A DNA stretch of 29,095 bases from Anaerolineales bacterium (GCA_025938055.1 JAICQC010000012.1:1-29095); one strand, 5' to 3'; shown: positions 7,229-15,282, counted from the stretch's first letter. The notes: generated by a model not told the origin, from the sequence alone. Translations and numbers: made by a program.

Positions 7229-7973
7229 CCTTCGCCTTTGCCTGATTCGCCACCGCCGCAGCTTTCTTTGCTGCCTCGTCAGGGTCGCCCAGATAGTAAT
7301 GCTGGATCGGCTTCAAATCATCGTCCAACTCATAGACGAGCGGCACACCGGTGGGTATATTCAAACCGGGAATCTCCTCCTCTGAGATGCCATCCAGGTA
7401 TTTCACCAGGGCGCGCAGACTGTTGCCATGCGCCGCGACCAACACTCGCTGCCCCGACGTCACAGCCGGCGCCAGCACCATGTGCCAGTACGGCAGCACC
7501 CTCTCGAGGGTGATCTTGAGCGACTCGGTTGCAGGCAGCTGTTCAGGCGTCAGCGCCGAATAGCGACGGTCAAAGCGCGGGTGGCGTTCATCTGCCGGTT
7601 CGAGGGCAGGCGGCGGGATATCATAACTGCGACGCCAGACGTGCACCTGCTCTTCGCCAAATTTCTGCGCCATCTCAGCCTTGTTCAACCCCTGCAACGC
7701 CCCGTAGTGACGTTCATTCAACTGCCAGGCGCGATAGACGGGTATCCACTCCAGCCCCATCTCCTCCATAATAATCCACAGAGTTTTTATTGCCCGGCGC
7801 AGAACCGAAGTATACGCAACGTCGAAGTCGTAGCCACCCTCCCGTAGCAATCGTCCGGCTTCATGTGCCTCAGCCACACCCTGCTCTGTCAGTCCGACGT
7901 CCGTCCAGCCTGTGAAGCGATTTTCGAGATTCCATGTGCTTTGCCCGTGGCGGACCAAAACAAGCTTATACAT
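7221..7973 (-). CDS. gpmA: 2,3-bisphosphoglycerate-dependent phosphoglycerate mutase
   Basis: Interconverts 3- and 2-phosphoglycerate in glycolysis and gluconeogenesis, in the cytoplasm. The 250-aa length equals E. coli GpmA. Motifs: [10 protein letters not shown] with phospho-His9, the segment [29 protein letters not shown] with the catalytic Glu, and [14 protein letters not shown] with the second His. The last 20 residues are an Ala/Lys-rich tail. A GTG at 7991 would extend it by six residues, but AAGGAG lies 7 nt before the ATG at 7973, so the ATG is preferred. It sits between two membrane-protein/phosphotransferase modules, overlaps the next gene by 8 nt and clearly shares their transcript, which is an unexpected place for a glycolytic enzyme. 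Confidence 0.95.
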   Translation of the reverse strand: MYKLVLVRHGQSTWNLENRFTGWTDVGLTEQGVAEAHEAGRLLREGGYDFDVAYTSVLRRAIKTLWIIMEEMGLEWIPVYRAWQLNERHYGALQGLNKAEMAQKFGEEQVHVWRRSYDIPPPALEPADERHPRFDRRYSALTPEQLPATESLKITLERVLPYWHMVLAPAVTSGQRVLVAAHGNSLRALVKYLDGISEEEIPGLNIPTGVPLVYELDDDLKPIQHYYLGDPDEAAKKAAAVANQAKAKGA

Positions 7974-7990
7974 TCCATGTCTCCTTGTCA

Positions 7991-9538
7991 CTATTTCATT
8001 TCAAAATTGCGATTGACGGTGAGGACAGCCTCGAGCAATTCATCTTTCATATGTGATGCTGTAGTTATATCTCTACTGAATAAATCCTGCAACTCATCAG
8101 GGTCTTCCTGCAAGTGATAAAGCTCAAACCCATCTGGCTGCCTGGGGTAGCCTGTGAAATAGAACAATTCGTAATCGCCTTTGATCAGTGTAAAGGTGGC
8201 GCGCTCCAGAGGTTGAAAGGCAGGGTTGTCCTTGGCGCCCATCGGGAAGAGACTTCGGGACGCGTCCTCAGTCCCACCGAAACCGGGCAGGAGTCTGCCT
8301 TCGGCGGAGGCGGGGATTTCCCTCCCGGCGATGTGCAGGACGGTTGGCAATAGATCCATGTTGCTGGTGAGGGAATGGACGTCTGCACGAGCGCTCTGCC
8401 CCGGCGTCGAGATCAGCAGGGGAATATGGGTCACGGGTGCATACAGCAGAGCAGAGGCGTGCCCCACCTCGCCGCGTTCGAACATCTCTCCGTGATCGGA
8501 CGTGACAATTACATAGCTGTTCTGCAGGATGCCAGCCTGTTCCAGAGAAGCGATAAGGCGACCGAACTCAGCGTCCAGATCGGCGATGGATTCATCATAC
8601 TCGCGACGGTGCTTCCGCATATTCTCGGCAGAAAAGCTGTTATTTGCCAGCAAGTGCTTAGGCTTATCCTGCAATTTCAGTTCCTCCTGAAACATGCCGA
8701 CAAATTCGCGGCGGGCGTTATAGGGTTCATGCGGAGACCACAGGTGGAAATAACCAAGATACGGTTGCGCCTGACTGAGACGGTTCAGGATGAGTTCACC
8801 GATCCCCTGAAAAACATCCGGATTCTCGAAGGCGCAATCGTAGTTGGTAGGAAGCCCTCTTGGATATTCGGGGGAAATTTGATGCCGGTCCGTTGTCAGG
8901 GCTCGGGTCAGGTCGGCGGAGCCCAGCAGGAGCGAACCGGGATAGGGATACAGGTCATCCACACGGATATTGAGGAAGTCCTGAAAAACGTAGTATGCAA
9001 TGCTGCGGTCGCGCGGCAGGTTATCTGGCTGCATCAACGAGCGGGCATACTGACTGTAGGAATCACAGGGCAGGTGAACATCCAGATCAGCTTCAAACTG
9101 GCTCAAGAGGATATCTGCCCACAGGTTCTGGGTGAACGCCAGACGAGTATATTCGGAACCGATCAAATGAAAGAGATTTTGCCTGGTGAGTGTGCGGTCG
9201 ACCATGCCGCGGTAATTGAAGGCGCGGTGAGTCCACGGGTACAACCCTGTCAGCATCGAGGCGGTTCCGCTGGTCGTAAAATTCCCGGCAGAATAATGCC
9301 TGTGATACACCGAAGCCCGCTCTGCAAACCTCTGAAGGTTTGGAGTGGTCTGCCGGGCATAGCCGTAAAGCGACAGATGCCGTGCAGACATGGCATCGAA
9401 CACAAAAATTAGAATATTTGGTCTACCGGAAGTTTGGGAGCCCGGCGAGGAAAGAATCCGTGATACGCCGCCCAGGGCGGCACTCGCCGCAAGGGCAGCA
9501 GAGGCTTTCAAAAAATCGCGCCGGTTGATCCTGGTCAT
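7991..9538 (-). CDS. Tat-exported alkaline-phosphatase-superfamily transferase/hydrolase, module 2 (sulfatase-like, Thr nucleophile)
   Basis: 515 aa and a clear paralog of the enzymes at 5144 and 12850. Tat signal [19 protein letters not shown]. Metal Asp48 in [13 protein letters not shown], catalytic loop [14 protein letters not shown] with Thr88/Thr89 in the place of the sulfatase Cys/Ser, metal-binding [11 protein letters not shown] near 347, then GHASALLY and [18 protein letters not shown]. The ATG at 9538 follows AGGGA and lies 8 nt after the stop of the membrane protein at 9547, the same arrangement as in the other two modules. The lack of a formylglycine residue argues against sulfatase activity; a phosphotransferase or phosphodiesterase acting on an envelope lipid or polymer fits better. 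Which group is transferred cannot be told from sequence. Confidence 0.88.
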   Translation of the reverse strand: MTRINRRDFLKASAALAASAALGGVSRILSSPGSQTSGRPNILIFVFDAMSARHLSLYGYARQTTPNLQRFAERASVYHRHYSAGNFTTSGTASMLTGLYPWTHRAFNYRGMVDRTLTRQNLFHLIGSEYTRLAFTQNLWADILLSQFEADLDVHLPCDSYSQYARSLMQPDNLPRDRSIAYYVFQDFLNIRVDDLYPYPGSLLLGSADLTRALTTDRHQISPEYPRGLPTNYDCAFENPDVFQGIGELILNRLSQAQPYLGYFHLWSPHEPYNARREFVGMFQEELKLQDKPKHLLANNSFSAENMRKHRREYDESIADLDAEFGRLIASLEQAGILQNSYVIVTSDHGEMFERGEVGHASALLYAPVTHIPLLISTPGQSARADVHSLTSNMDLLPTVLHIAGREIPASAEGRLLPGFGGTEDASRSLFPMGAKDNPAFQPLERATFTLIKGDYELFYFTGYPRQPDGFELYHLQEDPDELQDLFSRDITTASHMKDELLEAVLTVNRNFEMK

Positions 9539-9546
9539 GGATATCC

Positions 9547-10086
9547 CTAGCTGATATTACGAAAAACGATATATGCAGAGAGGGCGGCAAATAAGGGCAC
9601 GAGTATATACAAAAACACTGTCAGGCGATCCGAGATCCAGGCGATAGCAGAATGCAAAAAACGAAACCGCGGCGCGAGCACCAGAAGCAATATGGTGAGC
9701 AAAAGCACAGTCAAAGGTCCAAGAAACAATCCCAGCCCACCGCCCATCCCAAACTGCATGTGCATACGTACGAACGCCATCAATGACCCAACCATGCCTG
9801 CGGCAAGAATCGTCCCGCGTACTGCGAAGTCATCGCGCAGGTTCGACTGTGGCACCAGCACGCAGACCATCAGGATGAGCAGCAAGACCAGCAGGCTTTC
9901 CAGCAGATTCACCAGCATGGCATACGAAAAAATGGTAAAGATCTCTCCCAGATTCAGCAGGAGCAGCCACGCAGATAACTTCCAGAGGAAGGCTGTGATC
10001 GTCCAGGCAGAGAACATCACGGCGATCACCGCGTAGACCTGGAGGATCGATTGCGGCATGGGCAGGCGCCTCAGTAAAGTGTTCAC
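9547..10086 (-). CDS. Small polytopic membrane protein, partner of module 2
   Basis: 179 aa, paralogous to the proteins at 6680 and 14397. Shared landmarks: ILQVYAVIAVMFSAWT in the first helix, FLWKLSAWLLLLNLGEIFTIFSYAMLVNLLES written across helices two and three, a polar RDDFAVRG loop, and DRLTVFLYILVPL in the last helix. The start is GTG at 10086-10084, 7 nt after the sulfotransferase stop; the ribosome site is weak, so it may depend on coupling. The Tat enzyme follows after 8 nt. No enzymatic motif is visible. Confidence 0.82.
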   Translation of the reverse strand: MNTLLRRLPMPQSILQVYAVIAVMFSAWTITAFLWKLSAWLLLLNLGEIFTIFSYAMLVNLLESLLVLLLILMVCVLVPQSNLRDDFAVRGTILAAGMVGSLMAFVRMHMQFGMGGGLGLFLGPLTVLLLTILLLVLAPRFRFLHSAIAWISDRLTVFLYILVPLFAALSAYIVFRNIS

Positions 10087-10093
10087 GTCGTCT

Positions 10094-10711
10094 CTAGGTA
10101 TCCCGCCGGGTGCGATTTCGATATAACTGTTGATCGGGCACCGCGAGCATCTGCGACTGGTTAAGCGGCAGTTCGAGAAACTCGATGATGTCCTGACACC
10201 GCGCCGCGGGCTCAGCGATCAGCGCGTTGTAATTGACGTAGAGCACTTCCATATTCGGCTGGCGCACCAGCCAGGGCTTCATGGCAGCAAGATGCGTATG
10301 AAATTGCTGCTGCATTTCATCATCCGTCAGTTTGGAGGTTTGCCCGCGGTGATCCAGCATCTTTTTCTGAGAGGCAAGAGTTTCCCTGCTGTCACGCTCC
10401 ATAAAAATGATCTTGTATTGATACTCCGGCGGAAGATATTCCAACAGCGCCGAGATGACTTTTACCGCTTTCCCATTCGCTTCCTTGAGCCAGGCGAAGT
10501 TTCCCTCTTTGAGCTGCCTGACAACCTCTAACTCAAAATATCCTTTGGGATTGTCATCGTCCGCGCGGCGAAGTTCATCGGTGAGAACCGGCATGCCGCC
10601 TTCCGCCAGCATCCGCATCATCATGGAGGTCCCTGAGCGCGGCAAGCCCGAGACAATGAAAATCGGCTGTCTGCCTACACTTGTTTTCTTTGGTCGTGAA
10701 AACAATTTCAT
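10094..10711 (-). CDS. Sulfotransferase family protein (PAPS-dependent)
   Basis: 205 aa with the 5'-phosphosulfate-binding loop VSGLPRSGTSMMMRML near residues 20-35, and an IIFMERDSRETLASQ segment that fits the 3'-phosphate-binding region. It should transfer sulfate from PAPS to a hydroxyl or amine of an unknown acceptor in the cytoplasm. The C-terminus (EPAARCQDIIEFLELPL) is typical of the family. Its ATG follows the stop of the phosphodiesterase gene directly (TAAATG), so the two are co-translated. The company of three phosphotransferase-like enzymes suggests a role in decorating an envelope lipid or polymer. Small sulfotransferase-fold kinases and look-alikes exist, so the sulfate donor is not proven. 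Confidence 0.85.
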   Translation of the reverse strand: MKLFSRPKKTSVGRQPIFIVSGLPRSGTSMMMRMLAEGGMPVLTDELRRADDDNPKGYFELEVVRQLKEGNFAWLKEANGKAVKVISALLEYLPPEYQYKIIFMERDSRETLASQKKMLDHRGQTSKLTDDEMQQQFHTHLAAMKPWLVRQPNMEVLYVNYNALIAEPAARCQDIIEFLELPLNQSQMLAVPDQQLYRNRTRRDT

Positions 10712-12529
10712 TTACAGATACCCCAGTCCTTTCAAACGTTCTTCGACATCTTTTTGTCCCTCGCCAGCAGCCTGGGAAGGAGGTTTGAGATTCGATTGAT
10801 CAAGGTGTTTCCCGATCGCAAGGAAAGGAATGTCGCGAAAGGAGATGGTGCCGAAGTCGCGCAGGTCGCGGTTTGCAAAGATCACACCCGGAACCGCGTC
10901 CGAATCCATACAGTGATCGGCACCCCAGTGATCGGAATTCGACTCAAGCACGGTGCCGGGAATTTTGCCCAGCCCCGTTTCGGCAGAGGCGCGATAGCCA
11001 GGCGCGTAGCCCACAACCAGGTCGGGACCGAACCGCGTATAGGGTCCGGAGTACGTCTCGTGCTTGAAGCGAATCTTTTGAACTATCGGGCTTTGATCGC
11101 TGTCCTGCCAGTCCAGTAATTTTCCTCTGATCTCAGCGAGCAGGGGCTCCACCTCACCGGCAGCGACAATGCCCTGTCCCTCGCGTCCCGAGACGTTGAG
11201 ATAAACGCTATTCAACCCGACGGCGTAGGCGCGCGTCTTTTTCCAGTCCACTCCAGTGAGATCGCTGCCGCCGTTTTCTATAAACAGGTAACTGTTCTCG
11301 AGCAGCCAGCGGTTGAGGTGTACCTTCCTTCGAAAATCCGCGAAGCCATGATCGGAAAGGATTAAATAGCGATATTTGCCAGACCAGCTTTCGAGACGCG
11401 CGCTCACGTCACCGATAAAGCGATCGAGCCGTTTGTACCAATCCTGCACCACATCCATGCGGTTATGGAAGAACATGTGCTGCACGCGATCAAGATCATC
11501 GAAGATCGCGGCAAGCACGCCTTCATGGAAATCATTCATTAGATAATAAAGGATCTCGATGCGCCGATGGAAGATGGACTGGCACAGGTCCAGGAACTGG
11601 TCGTCTGTAATGCAGCCATCTTCGAGACCTGTCGTATCCTGTGGCCAACCCAATGTGAGATAGGGTCCCACGTCCTTCCAAAGTTTTTTGGAAAAGCCTG
11701 TAGAAGATGCATAATGCCAGGGCGAATGCAGCGGATGAATCTGCAAGGGCAGTGCATAGACGCGGACCACACCGTTCAGTGATGTGGCAATAAAACGCGT
11801 GATCGCATGGACAGTCAATAACATCCCGGCTTTGAACCGCAGCTCGACGATATCGCTCCATTCACCAAGCCGCAGGTCGAGCTGGCGATGATCAACAGTC
11901 AGCCGTGCGGAGGTTTGATCGAGGATGTCCAGCGTGAGGGATAGATGGATCGTGCGCGGACCGTCACGGCCTGGCGTTTGAGGTCCAGGCAATGAGGCGG
12001 TAAACCGATTCTTCCCGGACTCTTCGAGCTTCACAACTGTCGTTTTCTTCCGCTGCTCATCTTCGGTGGTCAGAAGTGTGCCAACGCCCAGTTGTCCGCG
12101 TATATCGGGCGTGCCGAGTCCGGGAAGGGTGTTGACGGGCAAGGCAGGGCGCGCCGGGAACATGGCTGGCCACCAGAGAGCCGTTGCCGGGTACCCCATA
12201 TCGGCGGTCTCTTCAAAAAACGTCTTTGCTGTGTAGGGTGGGACAAACTGCTCACCCACCGCGCTCGTGCGCATGGGAAGGATCGATACATAAGGTGCAT
12301 AGCTGACCGGATCACGGTGCACAAAGTCAAAAATGCCATGCCCGCCGGGATCCGCGCCGGTCGCAATACTGGTCCAAGAGACTTCAGTTTGCGGTGGAGA
12401 ACATACTTCCAGCCTTGAGTAACCGCCCTGTTGTTTGAACTTTTCAAGGTTCGGTAATTGGTTTTGTCCTGCCAGGTCCTCGAAGACGTTTGGGTCGAAT
12501 GAGTCAAATCCGAGAATAAGGGTTTTCAT
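10712..12529 (-). CDS. Type I phosphodiesterase/nucleotide pyrophosphatase family protein (COG3379-like)
   Basis: 605-aa alkaline-phosphatase-superfamily enzyme. Motifs: TLILGFDSFDP with metal Asp9, PPQTEVSWTSIATGADPGGH with probable nucleophile Thr48, FDDLDRVQHMFF near 343 and YLILSDHGF near 386 for metal binding, and SDHWGADHCMDSD toward the C-terminus. No signal peptide or membrane segment is seen, so it is probably cytoplasmic, unlike the Tat-exported relatives in the same cluster. The C-terminus ends VEERLKGLGYL, a tail common in this group. It lies 20 nt after a 53-aa membrane peptide gene and abuts the sulfotransferase gene. Likely hydrolyses or transfers a phosphoester; substrate unknown. 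Confidence 0.86.
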   Translation of the reverse strand: MKTLILGFDSFDPNVFEDLAGQNQLPNLEKFKQQGGYSRLEVCSPPQTEVSWTSIATGADPGGHGIFDFVHRDPVSYAPYVSILPMRTSAVGEQFVPPYTAKTFFEETADMGYPATALWWPAMFPARPALPVNTLPGLGTPDIRGQLGVGTLLTTEDEQRKKTTVVKLEESGKNRFTASLPGPQTPGRDGPRTIHLSLTLDILDQTSARLTVDHRQLDLRLGEWSDIVELRFKAGMLLTVHAITRFIATSLNGVVRVYALPLQIHPLHSPWHYASSTGFSKKLWKDVGPYLTLGWPQDTTGLEDGCITDDQFLDLCQSIFHRRIEILYYLMNDFHEGVLAAIFDDLDRVQHMFFHNRMDVVQDWYKRLDRFIGDVSARLESWSGKYRYLILSDHGFADFRRKVHLNRWLLENSYLFIENGGSDLTGVDWKKTRAYAVGLNSVYLNVSGREGQGIVAAGEVEPLLAEIRGKLLDWQDSDQSPIVQKIRFKHETYSGPYTRFGPDLVVGYAPGYRASAETGLGKIPGTVLESNSDHWGADHCMDSDAVPGVIFANRDLRDFGTISFRDIPFLAIGKHLDQSNLKPPSQAAGEGQKDVEERLKGLGYL

Positions 12530-12549
12530 ACAAAAGGAGCGCTGAATCC

Positions 12550-12711
12550 TTATTGTTGAGATTCGTCTTCATCCTTACGTCCACGGCGACGCAGACGTGC
12601 AATCCATTGGCGTATCGAACGCGAAAAAAAGAACAGGGCGCCCGAAATGACGGCAAGCAGACCTGCCAGTGCCTGAAACAGAATACCACCTGTGTTTGGA
12701 TCTATATACAT
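12550..12711 (-). CDS. Small membrane peptide, 53 aa, MYIDPNTGG type
   Basis: The ORF starts MYIDPNTGGILFQALAG, continues into one hydrophobic helix (about residues 10-29), then a basic stretch IRQWIARLRRRGRK and an acidic end DEDESQQ before TAA at 12552-12550. One helix with a cytosolic basic tail is the obvious topology. Similar D-P-x-T-G short membrane proteins occur beside alkaline-phosphatase-superfamily genes; that is from memory and was not checked here. A purine-rich AAGAAAG lies upstream of the ATG at 12711. It is the first gene after the promoter at 12801-12830 and lies 20 nt before the phosphodiesterase gene. Function unknown; a membrane tether for the phosphodiesterase is possible. 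Confidence 0.78.
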   Translation of the reverse strand: MYIDPNTGGILFQALAGLLAVISGALFFFSRSIRQWIARLRRRGRKDEDESQQ

Positions 12712-12800
12712 TGTTTAATTCTTTCTTGTTTTTTAGGTCTTGTGCAAGCATTTCTTTGCGAAGCCAGCCCGTGATGGTTACAAGCCTGCACAGAGGGTGA

Positions 12801-12830
12801 ATTGTATACTCGACGGTAGGAAAGAGTCAA
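12801..12830 (-). promoter_or_regulatory. Promoter for the 53-aa peptide / phosphodiesterase / sulfotransferase operon
   Basis: Minus-strand -35 TTGACT (12830-12825) with -10 TACAAT (12806-12801) at 18-nt spacing, or the overlapping TATACA at 16 nt. A small hairpin TCGGG-AAAA-CCCGA (12845-12832) lies between the stop of the third module and the -35 box but has no T tract, so it is at best a weak terminator. Confidence 0.7.
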
Positions 12831-12849
12831 TTCGGGTTTTCCCGAGACG

Positions 12850-14394
12850 CTACAAGCCATCGAAGGGTTTGTTCACAGTACTCAACGTGTCCAGCAGTTC
12901 TTCCTTCATCAGAGATGCAACCGCAGGTCCACTCGCAAACAGATCCTTTTTTTCTTCGATATCGTCCTTTAGGTCATACAGTTCAAAAATATTCGAGTAT
13001 CGTGGGTAATCACCATAATAAATGATCTTGTAATTCTCTTTCATCAGCGTGACGGTCGCGCGTTTCAGGGGACCAAAGGCAGAATTCGTCTTTGCTTCCA
13101 CGGCAAAAATACTCCGGTCGGAGTCATCCGCGCCCCCAAACCCTGGCAGGAGCTTTCCCTCCAGGGAGGGAGGTATCTCGGCGTCTGAGAGGGCGAGCAG
13201 CGTCGGCAGTACATCCACGTTGCTGGTGCGGGTGTAAAAATCCCGCCGGGCACGCTGTTGAGGCGCAGAGATCAGCAAGGGAATATGGATGACCGAATCA
13301 TAAAGCAGGAACGTGTTATGCCCATTCTCCCCACGTTCGAACAATTCACCGTGATCCGAGGTGACCACAAGGTAGCTATTGTCAAGGATGCCGGAAGACT
13401 CCAGTCTATCCACCAGTGCACCGAACTCAGCATCCACATTTGCAATATATTCATCATATTGCATGCGATATTCATTGAGCAGCAACTGCCGGACATGATT
13501 ACCCAGCTTGTGTCGCTCTTTGAACGGAAGTTTAATCTCCGGGAACATGCCAATGAAATCCTGACGCGCGCAGTATTTTGCATGCGGCGATAGAAGGTGA
13601 ATATAGGCAAGATACGAGCGCGGCTGTTTTTCCAGCGCCTGGATCGTCTCGAAAACGCCTGTATACACCTCGCGATTATCATAGAAATAAGTACCTGTCG
13701 AAGGCATACCGCGCGGATATTCTGGCGACGGATTGCCGGGAGCCTCATGGGATTGCCCGTAAAACAGATCCAGATATCCAAAGTACGGCGAGCCAGGGAC
13801 GGGATTACTGGTCACATTCGAGTTGATCAAAAAGTCGTCGAACGCATAGTGAGCCATCACTGGGTCTGATGGAAAATACTGGCTGATGTCGAAAGCCTTG
13901 CGCTCACTGCTGTAGGACGTCAGTGGAAGATGCTGATGGATATCTGCCCTACATTGATGCAACAGCACGTCCGCGAGAATATTTTGCGCGAACGCAACAT
14001 TCATCCGATCCCGCCCGAGGAGACGGAAAATATTATCGTCAGCCATTGACCGGGCTACGGGCGCGCCCAGGTTGATCGCACGATGCCCCCACGGATACCG
14101 GCCTGTCAGAAGTGTAGCCGTGCCCGGCGTGGTGAAATTCCCACCTGAATAATGGGAATGATAGACGGAGGCACGCGAAGCGAAGCGCTCAAAGTGGGGC
14201 GTGGTCTGCCGTTCATACCCGTATAAGGACATGTGACGTGCAGAAAGTGTGTCGATGAGGAGAATGATGATATTCGGCTTCTGCGATCCATCTGGCTGAA
14301 GCGGGTCAACCAACGGATGCGCACCCGCCAAAAGTGCATTTGTCGCAAATGCACCCATCAACTTTAGAGTTTCACGCCGGGTAAGCCTGGACAT
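12850..14394 (-). CDS. Tat-exported alkaline-phosphatase-superfamily transferase/hydrolase, module 3 (sulfatase-like, Thr nucleophile)
   Basis: 514 aa from the ATG at 14394, which gives a twin-arginine start MSRLTRRETLKLMGAF and leaves 2 nt after the stop of the upstream membrane protein. A longer ORF reaches 14496 but would overlap that gene by 100 nt and bury the Tat signal. Landmarks match the other two copies: Asp48 in IILLIDTLSARHMSLYGY, GNFTTPGTATLLTG with Thr88/Thr89, TSDHGELFERG near 346, GHNTFLLY, and SNVDVLPTLLALSDAEIP. This copy keeps Pro in the loop (TTPGT), closer to the ancestral CxPSR spacing but still without Cys or Ser. Acts outside the membrane; substrate unknown. It ends next to the promoter of the following operon. 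Confidence 0.88.
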   Translation of the reverse strand: MSRLTRRETLKLMGAFATNALLAGAHPLVDPLQPDGSQKPNIIILLIDTLSARHMSLYGYERQTTPHFERFASRASVYHSHYSGGNFTTPGTATLLTGRYPWGHRAINLGAPVARSMADDNIFRLLGRDRMNVAFAQNILADVLLHQCRADIHQHLPLTSYSSERKAFDISQYFPSDPVMAHYAFDDFLINSNVTSNPVPGSPYFGYLDLFYGQSHEAPGNPSPEYPRGMPSTGTYFYDNREVYTGVFETIQALEKQPRSYLAYIHLLSPHAKYCARQDFIGMFPEIKLPFKERHKLGNHVRQLLLNEYRMQYDEYIANVDAEFGALVDRLESSGILDNSYLVVTSDHGELFERGENGHNTFLLYDSVIHIPLLISAPQQRARRDFYTRTSNVDVLPTLLALSDAEIPPSLEGKLLPGFGGADDSDRSIFAVEAKTNSAFGPLKRATVTLMKENYKIIYYGDYPRYSNIFELYDLKDDIEEKKDLFASGPAVASLMKEELLDTLSTVNKPFDGL

Positions 14395-14396
14395 GT

Positions 14397-14960
14397 TTAA
14401 CCCAGAAAGACGTTCCTGACGAACACCACAGCCAGGGAGAGAACAGCGAGGGGAATCAGGATGTATAAAAAGACGGTTAAGCGGTCCGATATCCATTCGG
14501 CTGTAAGACGCATAAACCGGATCTTCCCCGAGAGGAATGTCAACACAGCGACAATGACAAGGCTGCCAATAGACCAGGCGATCAAGGACATCTCAGCGTA
14601 TGTAAAACGCGTCATCCCGCGCCAGATTCCATACCCAAAAATGGAAAGCGTCAAGCCGATGGCAAGCCAGGTGCCGCGGACTACAAACTGGTCTCGGAAC
14701 GAGGTTGTCGGCAATATCAAACAAAGCAATAAGAGGAGAGCGCACAGAAGGACCCCCTCAATAAACGCAGTCATCAGTGCATACGATAAAATCGCTGTAA
14801 TCTCCCCAATAGTTAGAAAATTAAGCCAGGACGGTAATTTCCACAACCAGGAGGTAATTGTCCACCCAAAGATGGGGACTCCGATCACGGCAAAGACCGG
14901 TAGGATTGCAGAGAGGTTGGGAAAACGTTGCAGGATGCCAGTCACCAGACAAACCATCAT
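14397..14960 (-). CDS. Small polytopic membrane protein, partner of module 3
   Basis: About 187 aa with five to six predicted helices, paralogous to the proteins at 6680 and 9547: LPVFAVIGVPIFGWTITSWLWK, then LPSWLNFLTIGEITAILSYA, a FRDQFVVRG loop, and SDRLTVFLYILIPL in the last helix. The start is uncertain. Two ATGs (14960 and 14957) have no good ribosome site, while a GTG at 14945 would give the same N-terminal length as the paralogs. It is the first gene behind the promoter at 14998-15026 and lies 2 nt before the Tat enzyme. Confidence 0.8.
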   Translation of the reverse strand: MMVCLVTGILQRFPNLSAILPVFAVIGVPIFGWTITSWLWKLPSWLNFLTIGEITAILSYALMTAFIEGVLLCALLLLLCLILPTTSFRDQFVVRGTWLAIGLTLSIFGYGIWRGMTRFTYAEMSLIAWSIGSLVIVAVLTFLSGKIRFMRLTAEWISDRLTVFLYILIPLAVLSLAVVFVRNVFLG

Positions 14961-14997
14961 CAAATTCAGACGTGCAGGACTCGATTACAAGTTCATA

Positions 14998-15026
14998 CTT
15001 ATACTCGAAATAAATGTAAAAATCAA
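14998..15026 (-). promoter_or_regulatory. Promoter for module 3
   Basis: Minus-strand -35 TTGATT (15026-15021), 17-nt spacer, -10 TATAAG (15003-14998). Predicted start near 14991, about 30 nt before the first ATG of the membrane protein. Confidence 0.75.
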
Positions 15027-15074
15027 ACAGACAGCCCTCGGGAGTGGCTAAAAGGAAGGGCTAAATTCTTTTTC

Positions 15075-15172
15075 ACCACAGAGAACACGGAGTTCACAGA
15101 GGTTCTTAAAAGGTTTTCTCCGTGTTCTCCCCTGGCACCGCCCGCCAGGGCAGGTGTGTATGCTCCGTGGTA
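15075..15172. repeat. Dispersed-type intergenic repeat with nested inverted repeats
   Basis: In the 358-nt gap between module 3 and mutS. ACCACAGAGAACACGGAG is followed by a perfect 12-bp inverted copy of its end (GAGAACACGGAG 15081-15092; CTCCGTGTTCTC 15118-15129). A further small hairpin lies inside (CCCTGGC 15130-15136; GCCAGGG 15144-15150), and CTCCGTGGT (15163-15171) closes the element. ACCACAGAG/AACACGGAG units are typical of repeats scattered through many genomes. No ORF or T tract is associated with it. The rest of the gap holds the two promoters and the palindrome listed separately. Confidence 0.6.
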
Positions 15173-15240
15173 AAGTTTTTCGGCAAGCCCACGCAATTAT
15201 CCACTCTCAGCCCTCCAGCGGCACTGCGATTCAGAACAGA

Positions 15241-15260
15241 TATAGTACAATTGTTCTATA
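15241..15260. promoter_or_regulatory. 20-bp near-perfect palindrome upstream of mutS (possible operator)
   Basis: TATAGTACAATTGTTCTATA is palindromic except for one mismatched pair. Its core GTAC-AATT-GTTC differs by one base from the Gram-positive LexA pattern GAAC-N4-GTTC. It lies 22 nt upstream of the mutS -35 box. The factor that binds is unknown. Confidence 0.45.
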
Positions 15261-15282
15261 TATGAGCCTGCGCCTCGATGTT

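Noticed and set aside
6575..7513. 312-aa plus-strand ORF
   Set aside because: It runs across three real minus-strand genes and their junctions, and has no recognisable motif.
7974..7991. GTG start of gpmA at 7991, overlapping the upstream stop
   Set aside because: The ribosome site AAGGAG lies downstream of it and 7 nt before ATG 7973, which also gives the standard GpmA N-terminus.
8375..9412. 345-aa plus-strand ORF
   Set aside because: It is antisense to the module 2 enzyme, whose motifs are unmistakable, and shows no domain of its own.
10740..10800. PPSQAAGEGQ segment near the phosphodiesterase C-terminus as another captured repeat
   Set aside because: The DNA faintly recalls common GC-rich repeats, but no repeated unit or inverted repeat can be shown within the window.
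12832..12845. Hairpin TCGGG-TTTT-CCCGA as terminator of module 3
   Set aside because: Only 5 bp and no T tract; the following bases are the -35 box of the next promoter.
12850..14496. Longer start for the module 3 enzyme
   Set aside because: It would overlap the membrane-protein gene by 100 nt and place 34 residues before a proper Tat signal; ATG at 14394 fits the paralogs.
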